Assembly: GCF_022539665.2 (NCBI RefSeq)
Contig: NC_081333.1
Location: 12,336,971 to 12,400,970 of the forward strand
Direction of reading: 5' to 3'
From: Daphnia carinata
Taxonomy: Eukaryota; Arthropoda; Branchiopoda; Diplostraca; Daphniidae
DNA length: 64,000 nt
Within the stretch, counting starts at the first letter, position 1. Each line of letters starts with the position of its first letter. The notes beneath the pieces were generated by a model. That model saw nothing but the letters and a program-made list of their open reading frames with translations, searched no databases and had not been told where the DNA came from. Of this stretch, positions 1-12,159 are shown in pieces. The position numbers were made by a program, and so were the translations under genes.

Positions 1-3000
1 ACTACGTCCTACATCGTAATCCTTAAAAAAACCGGAAGAACGCTTACGCACAAAGGACGGGGCTGCTGCAAAAGCTTTGCCATAGAGAGACCCATGTCTT
101 ATGACTGATGTGCGTCTCGCAATCTATACCGCTATCGTCAAAGCTTTTCTAACTCCGACGTCGGCAGGAATGGAAATTTCTATGCCATCATACCAATAAT
201 CTGAAAAGTAGGAAATTATCAAAAGAAGAAACTGTAGCAGGGGATGTATGAAGCCAGACGTAAATCTATGCGTGCAACTACGCCGATATATATCGCAGAG
301 CATATCTCGTAGTATTACGTCGCCTCTAAAACTAATAATCGACGGTGGAAAAAAGAAAATTGACAACAAAAGAGAACGTGGAAAATCGGAAGGAAGACTT
401 TCGAATCCTATTGACAATCGTAGCGAAATTGAAAAGGAAGGATTTGTAAATGCGATTTTGCAGGTTCTCGTGTTGCGTTTTATTTCATTCCAAGTGCTTC
501 CGCACAATCATGCAACATAGAAAAAAAAAAAATGTATACTGTGAAGTCTTGTAAAAAGCTAAGCAAATCAGGTTAAATCGAATCACATCGAGTCGAATAC
601 ATTCATATGAGCCAGTGGAGGAAACGAAGATGTTTTTGGGTTTCTATCGCGTTGCATCCATGACGCGCTGTTCTGTAGCGGAATGACCCTGTTCTAGCAT
701 TACGTCAATTTACTAGCTAACAATAGCAGTGTTTCTCAATCAACAACTTGTACCCTTTTGTAAGTGTCACGATTGCCATTTACAAGGCAGTGCCACCAGT
801 CAAGTTCTCGTTTAAAGAGGAGAAGCCCTTTCGATTGAACCGCCTAATTATCACGATCCGCCAACTTGTACACACTCACATACCAAGATCCAAGTTATAA
901 CGAGCCGGAACAAGTTCCGAAATAGCACCGAATGATCTACGATGATAACGCAAAAGGCGTGGCGTAATTGAAAACAAGAAGATTGGTGTTGGGCGATTGC
1001 AACATCCATTGAACAAGATAGAAAGATGAAGTTGGATTGGAATTGTTGGTTTGAAATTGCAATCATTCTGGTATTTCTGCTTGGACTATTACAGTTGTGG
1101 AGGTTGACAATGTTGATCGTCGGTTACGACATCGATACAAATTCCTATCAGACAAAATGGAAACAATAAACAAGAAAACTTGCTAGTGACAAGGGAATTA
1201 TCCGACATTATTGCGAAAGGAAACATAAACGTTCGAGTTTTTTTTTTTCATTTGTACTTACATTGTGGCTGCTGAAGACGAATGACGTAAACGTTCTTAT
1301 TCGTTTTTCCTTCCCGAAGCAGCTCAACGTTCTTTCATTGACACCTTATTGACAAGCGAATTGTAAGTTAGATTTAAAAGAGCCCCAAATGTTTCCTCGC
1401 ATGTCGTAATCAAATTGCATTGCAGGCGGGATTCGATTGACATCGGCCTCTGTGACTGTATCCATGGTGTCACTTTAATGTCACTATCTTTACACAGAAG
1501 CGCAGATAATACCATCTGATGTCAAGGGCAACAATCATTGCGTTGCGTAACGGTTGTTGTTGACATCATATCGGATGCTGGACAAAAGTCCGTCTCAAAT
1601 TAATTTTTTTGAAAGTCTCAATCCTGACACGCAGTACATTATAAATCAGCGTGATCAAGTGACACTCACGCATTTACCAGGGAGAACTGACTTGCTCTGT
1701 ATAATGCTTCGCAAATGTAATAGCGATGTGTTTGGAAAGCAGAAAGCGTTTCTAACGTTGTCACGACCGATGCCTCCATCTCCAGTGGACACGTACACAC
1801 CTTTTCACGTCACGACCTGTTTTTTCGATCCCCCGATTCAAGCTATTAATTTCGGTTCATTGTCCATATGGTGCGTGGAAACGCATAGGGTAAAAGGATG
1901 GTAGCCCTGAAACGGACAGGTGAAGTACCCCAGATAGACTATCTTTATCGTGTCACACTCAAGTACGCGGAACGGCTGCGATCGATACACGGACGTGCTT
2001 TAGCACCGATCAAGTCTCACTATTGGATCTTGACCTGTTTCACCTCTAAGAATAGCACGAAAAATATATAGATGTACATGAAAGAACGTTTTCTTTTAAT
2101 ATTGTATTGATTGTGACGATACATATCATTGATTGGTATACGTGACAGCTAATTGTTGGCTGTGTGTGCGAAAAAACTTGCCGTTTATTCCGTACGATCG
2201 TGTGGAAACTGGAGAAAGCCTCGGATGAGCCGAGAGAGACGATGCTCGGGACTACATCAGACACGGAGGATAAACGCAGAAGTTGAATGTTTGGATGGGA
2301 GGACGACATATTGACAGGTGGATAAATGGGAGACTATGATGTACATTATATGTTACAAAGGGGAACGGTTTCGATGGATGAAAAATAGCTTGGGTAGTTT
2401 GCCTACGTAAACAAAGCTCAGAGGGGGTTGATCTCGTGTTACTTTAGCCATGCGCGATCGTGTATGTTAACAAAAGATCGTATCAGAGTGTGGTTTACAT
2501 GTAGCTGTGGAAGAGATTTCTTATGTACCTCAACCCTCATCAGTTTTAACCCTTGGAAACTGTTGCCATGGATGTGGGAGAAATTTGTTTCATCATTTCT
2601 GAATGTTCTCGCCTTTTTTTGTGTTTAAATACCAAACTTTGAAATGAAACTAAAGAACGAAGGAAGAGGATGCAGAGCACGGCAAAGAATGTCTTCCATC
2701 CAGTATTTGCACCGGTGGATGTTAAATTGCTTATTTGTATCACCACATCTCCATCTTAAAACTTTATAGCAGATAGGTTGTGGTGGTGAAAAGAAAACCA
2801 CAGCTGAGAGTCACAAACGTCTTACTAAACAATGTGGGTTACCTCCTCTATACACTCCACTCTTATTTATATCTCGAATGAATATACTATAATTATATAT
2901 TTCTATGAAAATGATCGTGAAAAATATCTGGTGCGTTCGAGGACACGGTTGAGAGTGGTGGCAACAGCTGGCCGAAATCAAACAAAAACATCAAATGAAA

Positions 3001-3321
3001 ATAATTTCAAGACGAAAAGAAGTCCATACGTTTTGCGGATGGCTCCAACTAGCCAGAGAGAATCTCGTTTTGACGAAGTGTTGACACGCGCTTCTGTGAT
3101 TTGCGATGGAAGAGCACAACCAATCACGAAGAAAATGTTGAGAAGATGAAGCGGGCCAAAAGCAACGAAAATAAGGGAGCCCGGATTAACTGTCAGGACA
3201 AAAGAGGGGTCTAAAGGGTAAAGCCCAATTCCGCAATAGCCCGCATGTCTCTTTTCTGCGTGACTTATACAGCTGGGGGAGCTATCGTGTAACAGGATCT
3301 CGCAGCTTTTTCCTTAGCCAA
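1..3321. other. Gene-poor stretch before the GPCR gene
   Basis: I recognise no gene here. On the minus strand two short stretches look weakly coding. One is an open run near 1350-1465 that begins with ATG and encodes about 38 residues rich in acidic and aromatic residues. The other, at 126-195, follows a TTTTCAG acceptor-like site and ends in a TAG at 124-126. I could not join them through phase-compatible exons, so they are not called as a gene. The rest is AT-rich sequence with short homopolymers, plausibly the downstream flank of the GPCR gene. Confidence 0.4.
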
Positions 3322-4812
3322 TCACACTGGGCAAGGGTCGGGGCTGAGCAGATTGACGATCGAATGCTGCGGTTGTTGTTGTTGCTGTTGCGCCGGAATT
3401 GGGCGAACTGTCAGCCTGTTATTCTGGTTGTTGGCCAACGAATTGGATCCGCGAGCAGCCGACAGTGGATCGGCTGTCCATTTGTCCAGCAAACGGGGCC
3501 GAAAGATGCGGTTGAAAGTCTGGCGGAATTGGCGGCTCATGACGCAGTAAAGGATGAAATTGATGGCTCCGTTAATCAGGGCCAGAATGTCCATCAACTC
3601 GCCCAGGTGTCCGTAGCAGTTGGTGAAGAAAGCGTCGCCCAGGATGCCGCTGAGTAGGGCGAGGATCCCTTGCGGGAATTCCGTCGCCAGGAAGAGGACC
3701 AAAACGGCCAACAGCATCCGCGTTGTGCGGTCGTGTTTCTCCGAACCACTTCCAGTCGCTGGTCCCGTCGACGGTGCGTGCCTCTCGATCCCAGAAACGG
3801 ATCGCTCCGGATCACATCCGCCTGCCGGAAGGTTCTTCTTCGACGAATTCGCGTTGCTGCTCTTAAGATTCTGACGGCGTTCCTTGGCGCTAACCAACGC
3901 GCTAATCAGCCGGAAACTAAAGAAAGTCAATGCCACACAGGGGATGAGCTTGACGACAACGCTGTACGTCCAGAAATTGATATTCTCCAGGAGGCTCTCG
4001 TTGGCCCTGGCCAGTTCGCTCGTTCCAAGGACGTACAGCGTGTGATTCATCGGCACGTCCGTCGATGAAATGCCCGTCCCGTTCACCGTGAAACTATTGG
4101 CCGGCGACCGATACGGCTGCTCTTGGATCGTGTACGTCAAGTAGAGCGGGATGCAGACCAACGGAGAGCAGACGTAGGCCAGCAGAATGGCCAAAAGTGC
4201 CCGGTCGAGTGTGCACCAGTCGCGCGACCTCAGCGGGTGCGCGACGGACAGGTAGCGCCAGACGGCCAACAAGAGCGTCAGCCAAATGGAAATGGTGTGA
4301 AAGACTTGGGTGACGTGAGCATGAATCAGGACGTAGACGGTCCAGGGGTAACTGAACTTTTCGTAGATGGGCCGCTCGCGCAAGATGTACATGTGGAACG
4401 TGAACGGGATGTATTCGATCATGACCAAATTGTCGGCCAGGGCCAGGCCCGTCAGGATGGCGTTGGTCGGCGAAATGCGCTGGTCCATCCGCGTCAGGAC
4501 GATAATGTTGAGCGTGTTGGCCAGCATTCCAAAGAGACAGACAACAAGACTGATGTAGCCGTGCATGATCAGGTACGATCTTCGGAAAGCTTCCAATCCT
4601 TCGCCGCAGTAGAGCTTAGCGGCCGGAGGTGATGACGACGAGCTGGAGATTCCGGTCGTCACGGCACTTAGATTGTTGGTCATCATCAGAAGGAATTCTT
4701 CGTCAGTGGGCCAACTCGTTTCGTTCGACATTGTTTGGTTGAACAGCGCAACGATACGATCGTCCCAACCGCCACCCACTCCGCTCGTTTCGGACGACAC
4801 AAACAGCTGCAT
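3322..4812 (-). CDS. Myosuppressin (FLRFamide) receptor-type GPCR
   Basis: Class A G-protein-coupled receptor, 496 residues, uninterrupted in the genome. From the ATG at 4812 the seven membrane segments run at about residues 86-107 (TM1), 117-142, 165-190, 204-228, 280-308, 363-393 and 407-426. Visible marks are LANTLNIIVLTR after TM1, ILTGLALADN in TM2, AVWRYLSV at the end of TM3 where many receptors have DRY, ATEFPQG in TM6, and NFILY in place of NPxxY in TM7. These blocks resemble the Drosophila DmsR myosuppressin receptors. The extracellular N-terminus has three N-glycosylation sequons and the C-tail carries a Gln run. The frame stays open upstream of this ATG, with a TTTCAG acceptor-like site near 4851, so a 5' exon could extend it. 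The expected role is a plasma-membrane receptor for a myoinhibitory FLRFamide neuropeptide. The family is well supported; the exact ligand is inferred. Confidence 0.85.
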   Translation of the reverse strand: MQLFVSSETSGVGGGWDDRIVALFNQTMSNETSWPTDEEFLLMMTNNLSAVTTGISSSSSSPPAAKLYCGEGLEAFRRSYLIMHGYISLVVCLFGMLANTLNIIVLTRMDQRISPTNAILTGLALADNLVMIEYIPFTFHMYILRERPIYEKFSYPWTVYVLIHAHVTQVFHTISIWLTLLLAVWRYLSVAHPLRSRDWCTLDRALLAILLAYVCSPLVCIPLYLTYTIQEQPYRSPANSFTVNGTGISSTDVPMNHTLYVLGTSELARANESLLENINFWTYSVVVKLIPCVALTFFSFRLISALVSAKERRQNLKSSNANSSKKNLPAGGCDPERSVSGIERHAPSTGPATGSGSEKHDRTTRMLLAVLVLFLATEFPQGILALLSGILGDAFFTNCYGHLGELMDILALINGAINFILYCVMSRQFRQTFNRIFRPRLLDKWTADPLSAARGSNSLANNQNNRLTVRPIPAQQQQQQPQHSIVNLLSPDPCPV

Positions 4813-4842
4813 GACGATGGTCAAAAGCAATTTCAAATTCAA

Positions 4843-7800
4843 TTGTTTCTTTTCTGAAACTTGATTAGGTTCACTGTGAACGAATCAAATAAAAGCAAAA
4901 AAGAACCCCCGTTAGGGAACAGCAAAAAGCGGCCAAAAAAGGGGGGGGGGAACTAATCAACTGTGTCGTCCTAAGCGCTGTACAGCTAACCAAATCGAGC
5001 AGAAAGGAAATAAACGGTGCGGTGGCAAGAAGAGCCTCGCGCTTGATCCACCACTAATCGCCGTCCGGAACATTGAGAAAAACTGAGCTGGTTTGTTACA
5101 AAATTTTTTGTTGTTTTTCAAGATTTTTCAACGCCAAGCTTTGAATAGCTTCCGCGTAACAGCACTACAGCCTTGCCCTTGTTTCGCTTATCACCCGTCT
5201 GAAGACACGTAACAACTGTGCTCCCGGACCGACTTTGCCGTGCTCACGCATTGAACCCAGCTGGCTGAAACCGAACTCTGAGCAATATATAGCTGGCCTG
5301 GAATTCCGTTGCGCTTGCGCTTAATACCACCTCCCAACTAGCAGGCGTCGAATGTAAATGTTTTTTTTTTTGTTTTTTTTGGAAAATTAAATAAAAACAT
5401 GTAGATCAAATAGCGAAATTGTTACGTTATACGATGTTGGACTGGTGACATTTTATGTCACGCATTGATAGGCGGAAAAAAGAACGGACAATGGAATATC
5501 CATCGGACGCTCGTCACGTACTCCCGCCCCAATTGATTTGATAGTCTGGACGATAATAACGAATGATACATCTTCGCAGACGGAATGGAGCAGGAGTGTT
5601 TGGGGGTGTTGCGAGAAAGGGCGCGCATCGTGTTGTTTTTCCCACCTGTGAAGGAAACAGCTGAACGCCTCCGCCATTTGTCTGCAACATTTGCGCTATT
5701 TCTCACGCGTAAGCGCGATGGACGCTATGTAGATTCTTCCTTTTCCATCAATTGTCGGTCGAGCGGCCATTGATTGTTGTGGCCGATCACGCACTTCAGC
5801 GTGAACTGTTTACTTACACAGTGTGCGGATGCGAGTCGCCGTCGGCACATTTCAACGACAGGCGCAATGCTCTTAAAAAGGGGAGGACCATTATCGTATA
5901 TTTATTTCCATGGCGGTATAAAGAGCAAAGAGATGTTCCTACGTCAAAATGGAGGGGAAAGCCTAGTTTGAACTTTAGATTGCATTGTAGTATATGATAA
6001 TGCAAAAAGGCTTTGCTCGTATCCCGCAGCACGTTGTTATCAATCATTGAAATACACACGTAGAAATCATGCGGATGGGTGAGAACGTAATATAATGGAT
6101 GGCAGGCATTCCGTTCACGTTCGTACGTCCCGGCAAATCCATATCTGGAATGGACGCAAGGAAAAAAAATTGGAATTGAAAAGTAGGATTTACATGAGAC
6201 CGTTCACAAGCTGATGCCCAGTGGCCAATTCCGGAGAGGAGCAGGAGTTGTTGTTGATAATGTCATGGATTACGTATCTTGGCATTCTAAATGGAAGACG
6301 AGATTCCCGCAACGATACCATTCATCACATTTCACGTAGAATCAAATTGAATGACACTGCTGGGTACGCCAGACTTTATCTGACATGAAAAAAAAAATAG
6401 AATACTTTTGTCCATTGCTTGTGTCACGTCTGATGTTGTTCGGGAAGAGCAACCATCACTAGCCCGATATGGGCACACGGAATATTATATAAAAAAAGAA
6501 AAAAGGTTCTTTTTTTTTTTTCTTTTTCTCATTGGCTGGTTGCCATAATATACTGCGCGACATCGACAATTGGGTTCCATACACAAGGGTCATCTTATTC
6601 CAGCGATCCGTTTGTCAGGAGCGCTATGATACTATACAGGCATATATAGCGCTATAATGTACTGTTACAGTATCATCTAAGTGAATGTAATCGAGTGTGC
6701 AAGCTTCCTTTTTATTTTTCGTTTACGGAAGCCAACGGGGCTTCGTATCGATTCCGACTGATTCAAACTTTTCCAAGGTTCTCTTTTTTTTTTTTTTGCT
6801 AGGAGCTTTTGATCTCGTGCACCAAAAAACCTCCCTCACCCCTCCCTTTTTTGTATCATACTTATATTGACATTTCTTATAGTTGATGTATTTCTTCTAG
6901 ACTGTCTTTCTGCTTCAAGTTGTCTTTTCTAACTAGTGAACAAAGACCACGACTCTCGTTTAATCGTCTGGTTTACCGAGAGAGGCGTGGCTTTTTTTGG
7001 ATTTGTATATTGTCTTTAGTGTTCCATCATTTTAGGGTAACTGGAAAATTAACGTCTAACCAAAATAGCGACAAAAAAAGATAGTATTGTTGAGGGGCCT
7101 TGACTTTCGGGACTCTTTCTCAAGGGCAATCAGGTGACACAGTCGACTGAGCCAGACAAACAGACTTTGCTTCTGCCAAGTAGATATCCAGCGTAAAAAG
7201 TAAATAAGCAGGAAATGAGTTCAGCATCAACTTGTAATGTACCTATTCTCACGCTCGATATTTCGTTTTCAGCCTTTCCAATTGGCTTAACAAAGACATC
7301 GAAATGAAACCGTCTTGCTGTGAGGTATTCCGTGAGGAAGCATCTCTAACAAAGCCACCGTGAATTATTTCCACAAATGCCAAAAAAAAAAAAACAGACG
7401 ATACGTCTCGTTTGTGCTCATCATTCATGCCAAAAATCGGAGCAGTGTAAGAGACAACTTTCAGGATATGAACGCAACGAGCGCCACGTAACAAGAAACG
7501 ATCAATCAACGTCACGACCTTACTCGTTTGTGGAATCAAGTAAAAAAAAAAAAAAACAGGCTAATGAGATGTTTTGTAAACGTGCCATCGTTCACAAATC
7601 GAAACTTAAAAAGAGAGTTGTGAATTATAAAAAAAAATATGGCGAAAAATGTTTGCCTTTGATCTTCCTCGTTAACCATCGCGAGATGCGTGGCTGTTTA
7701 TATGCAAATTTATATTTTTTAGAATCTCTTCTTTCACGATGATTTCTTCTATCGCTAACTTAAGAGAGTGCGTTCGCTTGATAGGCCTAGATCGCGTGAA

Positions 7801-10800
7801 TTCGTGACGACGCTGCTCAAACCTATTTGGGATATACCGTTTGTCGATTCCCCCTGTTTTTTTACGATTACGTTTTGCTTTCTCACGCACCCGGATCGGC
7901 TATTTGGGAGAGCGATAAGAACGAGCATACTTGTGTGCTTTTTACATATCTATGGTGTAGACGTTGTGTGGCTATACGTAGCGAGCATTACCGGTATATC
8001 GACGCTTGGTTTTCGGTGTTTGGGAATACGCTGGAGATACAGACGCATTTTTACGTTAGATTTGTGTCGTTTACGTTGATATGGGCCTTGAATAAAAAGA
8101 ATAGTTCACAGCTGATACGAGACGCACAGTTTTTGTCTATGTGTTCATATGGAAACTTCCTAATCGACCTCTGATCTACGTTCCAAAATAAAACGATAAA
8201 TCTGAAAGAACTAGAAAAGATTTTAAAGGCTAGCTAGTTATGAATTGTGCCACGGCATCATTGACATAATGTTCGTGGATTCATCATTTCAACAGCAAAA
8301 AAACGTAATAATTGGAGATGAGTTTTTTTTATTTTTTTTTTCTAGAAGACTATGTTATCTACGAAGAACTTGTGTGCAAAGCGTAACGTTAACAAGGTGT
8401 CCTAAACTCCGTGACCCGTAGCGGACAGTGAAGAACACGAAAGTTTGTTGGACTAACTTTTTAAAAGACGTCGTATCTCTTGTTGGAAATCGTACTCTTC
8501 AATCTTTTTCGAGGGACAGTTATTTGTTAAACTTCGCCTCCTTCCTTTTAAATCCCTTTGACTCTTTGGGCAGCTTTTTTTTTTTTCGTAGATAGAACTG
8601 CTCTCTTGTTTGAATATTTTGTTTAAATATTTTTTTTTTTTAGAGCAGAAGAACGTCACTGAAAGAGTCAGAAAAGGTCATTAAGTATCGACGGCTCACT
8701 GAATAGCTCGTTTGATTTCTAATCTATTCGTTTTTGCACCCACTCCGGCCGTCGATGAACACTATAATTCGCTTTGGCCTAGAAAAAAAAAAAAATCTTC
8801 CTTTGATAACGAGGAAGACGGAAATGGCTTTCAAACAAGGGAATGAGCTGGAACGACTCTTCTTTTCTAAATAGGGCAGACATTCGAGCAAACTAAGTGA
8901 ATATCAAAGAGCTCAACGAGGGTTATCGAAAGAATAAACGAGCGGACATCATTCCATCTTCTGAAATGTTTTCACTCTTCCGTTTTTGAAGAAATCGATC
9001 GATCATCTACAATATGCAATTCCTATGCTGTGTATTCGTTGAGTTAAAGGGCAAGTATATGGTAAGTGGCGTCTCGTTGAATACACATGCAAGCTCGTTT
9101 TTAGAATGTTTTCGCAGCAACTCAGTTCTATGACAGTTTCTTTCATTTTTAGTTTTTTTTTTTGTATCGATCGTCGTTGTTACCAGCGGTTCTCTAATCT
9201 TTATACGTTGAAGGCATCGCACTTTTTGATTCGTTCTCTTCTTCTATAGAACTGTTGTCACGACAGGTTCGTTGACAAGGATTTTCCGCAGTTGTTTTGA
9301 CAGTGTGGGTGGACCCTCGCCTAAATCCCGCACGGCATCGTCTCGCATTCGCTTTTTGCGTACGTGACTAGCCAAAATGAAATTTTCTTTTTCCTCGCCA
9401 TTTTCTCTAGAGCTTTCACTTAGAAAGCTCCAAAGGCAGCGACCGCCCGACCGCTGTCGTTTCTTTTTTGCGTCTGTGCTTGTGGTGAAAACAGTCAAAA
9501 CACTGACCGAAGAAGAAGACTAAACGGGTTAAGAAAATCCAAACAAACACGCGAAATAACTCGTGCTCATACGGTACACAGACGTCCTGTGTAGTCTGTG
9601 AATGCGGACAATCTTACGAGAGTACTGTAAAGTCTGAGAGAACGTGATGATGCGGCCACAGAAAGAAGACGTTGCAGAACCAATGGTAACAAGGACTTGT
9701 TACTACCTCAGTCGTCAGTGTTGAAAACAAATAAAAGAATCGAGAACTGGCAGGACTATCATCATCTATCATCCGGATTGGAAAAGTATAAGACATTTGA
9801 AATACCCTTGTCAGAATAAACCAAATTCAAAGAATAAATGCAACTTCATGGCCAATCTAAAAGGCATTGTTTTTGCTGTTCGATCTTTTGCAAGGTTCCG
9901 ATATCTATACGTCATTATTAATCTAATTTGAATGACATTGGGGTTCTTTTTTTTAATTTCCGCAGGAGACATCGAGGATCTAAACTGCTGGCAATTGTGA
10001 TGAGGAGATTATTATTGATAAGCTATACTGTCGGGTCATCTATGTACCAGCAGCTCGACAGCCGTTCCAAAGAACGCTCGAAGGCAAAACTCATAAACAA
10101 TACTCCATATTTCATTAGCCTTTTCTGGAAAAAAAAAAAATAAAAAATGTGATCTTTTCCCCCTTTACTTGGTGCTCGACTATGCCGGAAATGGATGCCA
10201 TAAAGGTCGGCATCAAAGATTTACACCAAGGTCTGCTACCTGACGGCTATGCGCTTTTACTCGATAAAGGACGAATCTTATTTAATTTACGGTAGGAAAA
10301 GTCGATCGATGTGAGTTATGTACGCTGCCGTAACCCAAAATGCAATATCCTCGACAGATGGCAGCTTATAAAGTGACGGTATAAGCGAGCGACATCAAAT
10401 GTGGTACGGTTTTTTTCCTCAATCATTTGAAAATTCAATTTCAATTTTTGAAATACCTTGCACAGAGAAATGGGACGCGAAAATCTGTTCTTTACAACAC
10501 GATGTCAGCCGATATAGTGAGACATCTAAGCTGCTGGCGCGTGTATCGGTCTATAGAGGGATTCTATTTGACCAAAGGACGTGTGCACTCGTTATCACCA
10601 GCTCAACGTGAAACTCATTATTATGAGTGTCCCTATTATATTTGTATTCTCCCCTTGTTCTATGCTACACCATTAGGACGTATAGAACGAGGCTATAGTT
10701 TCAATAGGTTTTTATCTGACCACGTCTTCAAATTTCGATCAATACAGCACGCACACGTTCATCCATCTTCAAACTAGTCTCAACGACCCTTTTATAGTCT

Positions 10801-11640
10801 AACGAGTGTAACAAACTAAGTACACAGTCATGGTGAGGTTCTCCCCTATTTTGCGCAAACAAACTAGAAATTCGCTACCAATCAACTGCCTCCTTATTGC
10901 TTCAACGTGTTCTGCGGTATGTTTGAACAAGTGCACGATAACATGTTTGCGAAAAAAAGAAGAGGTGCCAACTTAGATCCTTGTTTGGATTATTCAATAA
11001 AAGAGAGACAACATGGTTTGCAAATTAGGTACTCGTGTTTTTCGTCATTTCTCTCGTTATTTTGAGGATCGGTTTGTCAGGCAGATCGCTAAACAGTTTG
11101 TAGCACGCGGGATATTTAACTCAGGATATACAGTTGTGATGGACATTGATATCTTCACTTTCATAGACGATCCGAATCATGGAAATGCAATGTAAATATA
11201 AGCAATCTAGTGGGGTACTGGTTTAATCATGTTTCTGGTTGACTGGCAAAGGGACATGAAAAGGAGGGCGCCGCCATAGCGTTTGATCAGCTTTTATATA
11301 TAATTTCAAATTGATATGCATTCAAAAATTTCTATTCATATGAAGAAAAAAGGCAGCACCTGCATCCTTTGTCTCGTGTTTTTTTTTAAATAAAGAGAGA
11401 CGAATGTAAGTTATAAGATCCTGCTCCATTCCACAGATAGAGACAGTGAGAAAAGGCCATCTGGAATCTAAAGGAAATGAAGCCATTCTACGAATAACAA
11501 AACCCATAATGAAAAGACAATTTATTTTCACCCAGCATTATGCAGCCTTGGATTTCCGTCTGCGATTCATTTTATTGTCTCGTGTTTTCAACTGTTGGTC
11601 TTTCATTATAGTCTCTTACAACATGCAAGTTTGATTAAAA
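4843..11640. other. Intergenic stretch without a recognised gene
   Basis: Apart from the candidate promoter at 5262-5291, I see no gene here. The open frames present are short, lysine- or phenylalanine-rich products of A/T tracts and show no family motif. Poly-T runs followed by CAG create many false acceptor-like sites. No RNA gene or mobile element could be recognised. It could include distal regulatory DNA of the GPCR gene. Confidence 0.45.
5262..5291 (-). promoter_or_regulatory. Candidate core promoter of the GPCR gene
   Basis: Read on the minus strand, a TATATA box (5291-5286) is followed by a TCAGCC initiator-like site whose A is at 5266, about 25 bases downstream. It lies about 450 bases upstream of the receptor ATG, in the correct orientation, and would give a 5' UTR that may contain an intron. 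Support is sequence pattern only. Confidence 0.3.
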
Positions 11641-11652
11641 GCAAAGTGGAAT

Positions 11653-12148
11653 TCAACCAAACAAACCGCCATTCATCGTCAACCGAGCAGATTTGATGAT
11701 TATTTCACGGTGAACTGGTCGGCCAGACGCAGATGGAAGCGCCTTCAGCAAAAAAAAAAAAAAGAAAGAGTAGGCAAGAAAAACAGTATCTCCATTTTCA
11801 AAAACGCACTGGGGTCCATCTGTTAACCATCGAAACGTTTTCCCGGAGAGCATCTGGAACGATCGCAACGTCGCTGATCGGAGTAAAGCAACCCGACAAT
11901 TTTGGGTCCGTGAGATTAACGTCCGTGCGCCACCAATAAAAAGCTGAAAATACTCAAATGGGAAACGAATCCATTCGACTGGCAACAAAAGGCTCGATAC
12001 AGTACGATGTAGAAATTGAAAATGCTTTCCTAAACTAGAATTGAAAGAAAAAAAAAAAATCTTATTACTTACCAGCATCCCAGAATCGATCGTTGCTCCC
12101 AACGCCTTTGGGCCTCTTTTTCAAGTAGAAGCCGATTGAAGCTTTAGG
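11653..12148 (-). CDS. Candidate three-exon 3' end of an unknown gene
   Basis: I do not recognise the product. On the minus strand, three segments join in one frame: exon 12148-12073 (after a long T tract and CAG, donor GTAAGT), exon 11943-11810 (acceptor TTTTCAG, donor GTGCGT) and exon 11742-11653 ending in TGA. Lengths of 76, 134 and 90 bases give 100 codons including the stop. The phases (0 to 1, 1 to 0, 0) agree, and the introns would be 129 and 67 bases, a normal size for this genome. The encoded segment contains RFWDA followed by FYWWRTDVNLTD and a proline-rich end. No 5' exon or start could be assigned. A possible exon at about 13027-13140, ending at a strong GTAAGT donor, does not match in phase. 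It could be a chance arrangement in T-rich DNA. Confidence 0.3.
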
Positions 12149-12159
12149 CTGAAAAAAAA

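Noticed and set aside
3353-4632. Several long plus-strand open frames (up to 169 codons)
   Set aside because: They are antisense shadows of the GPCR gene; their composition (Gln/Asp/Arg-rich) is the mirror of its codons.
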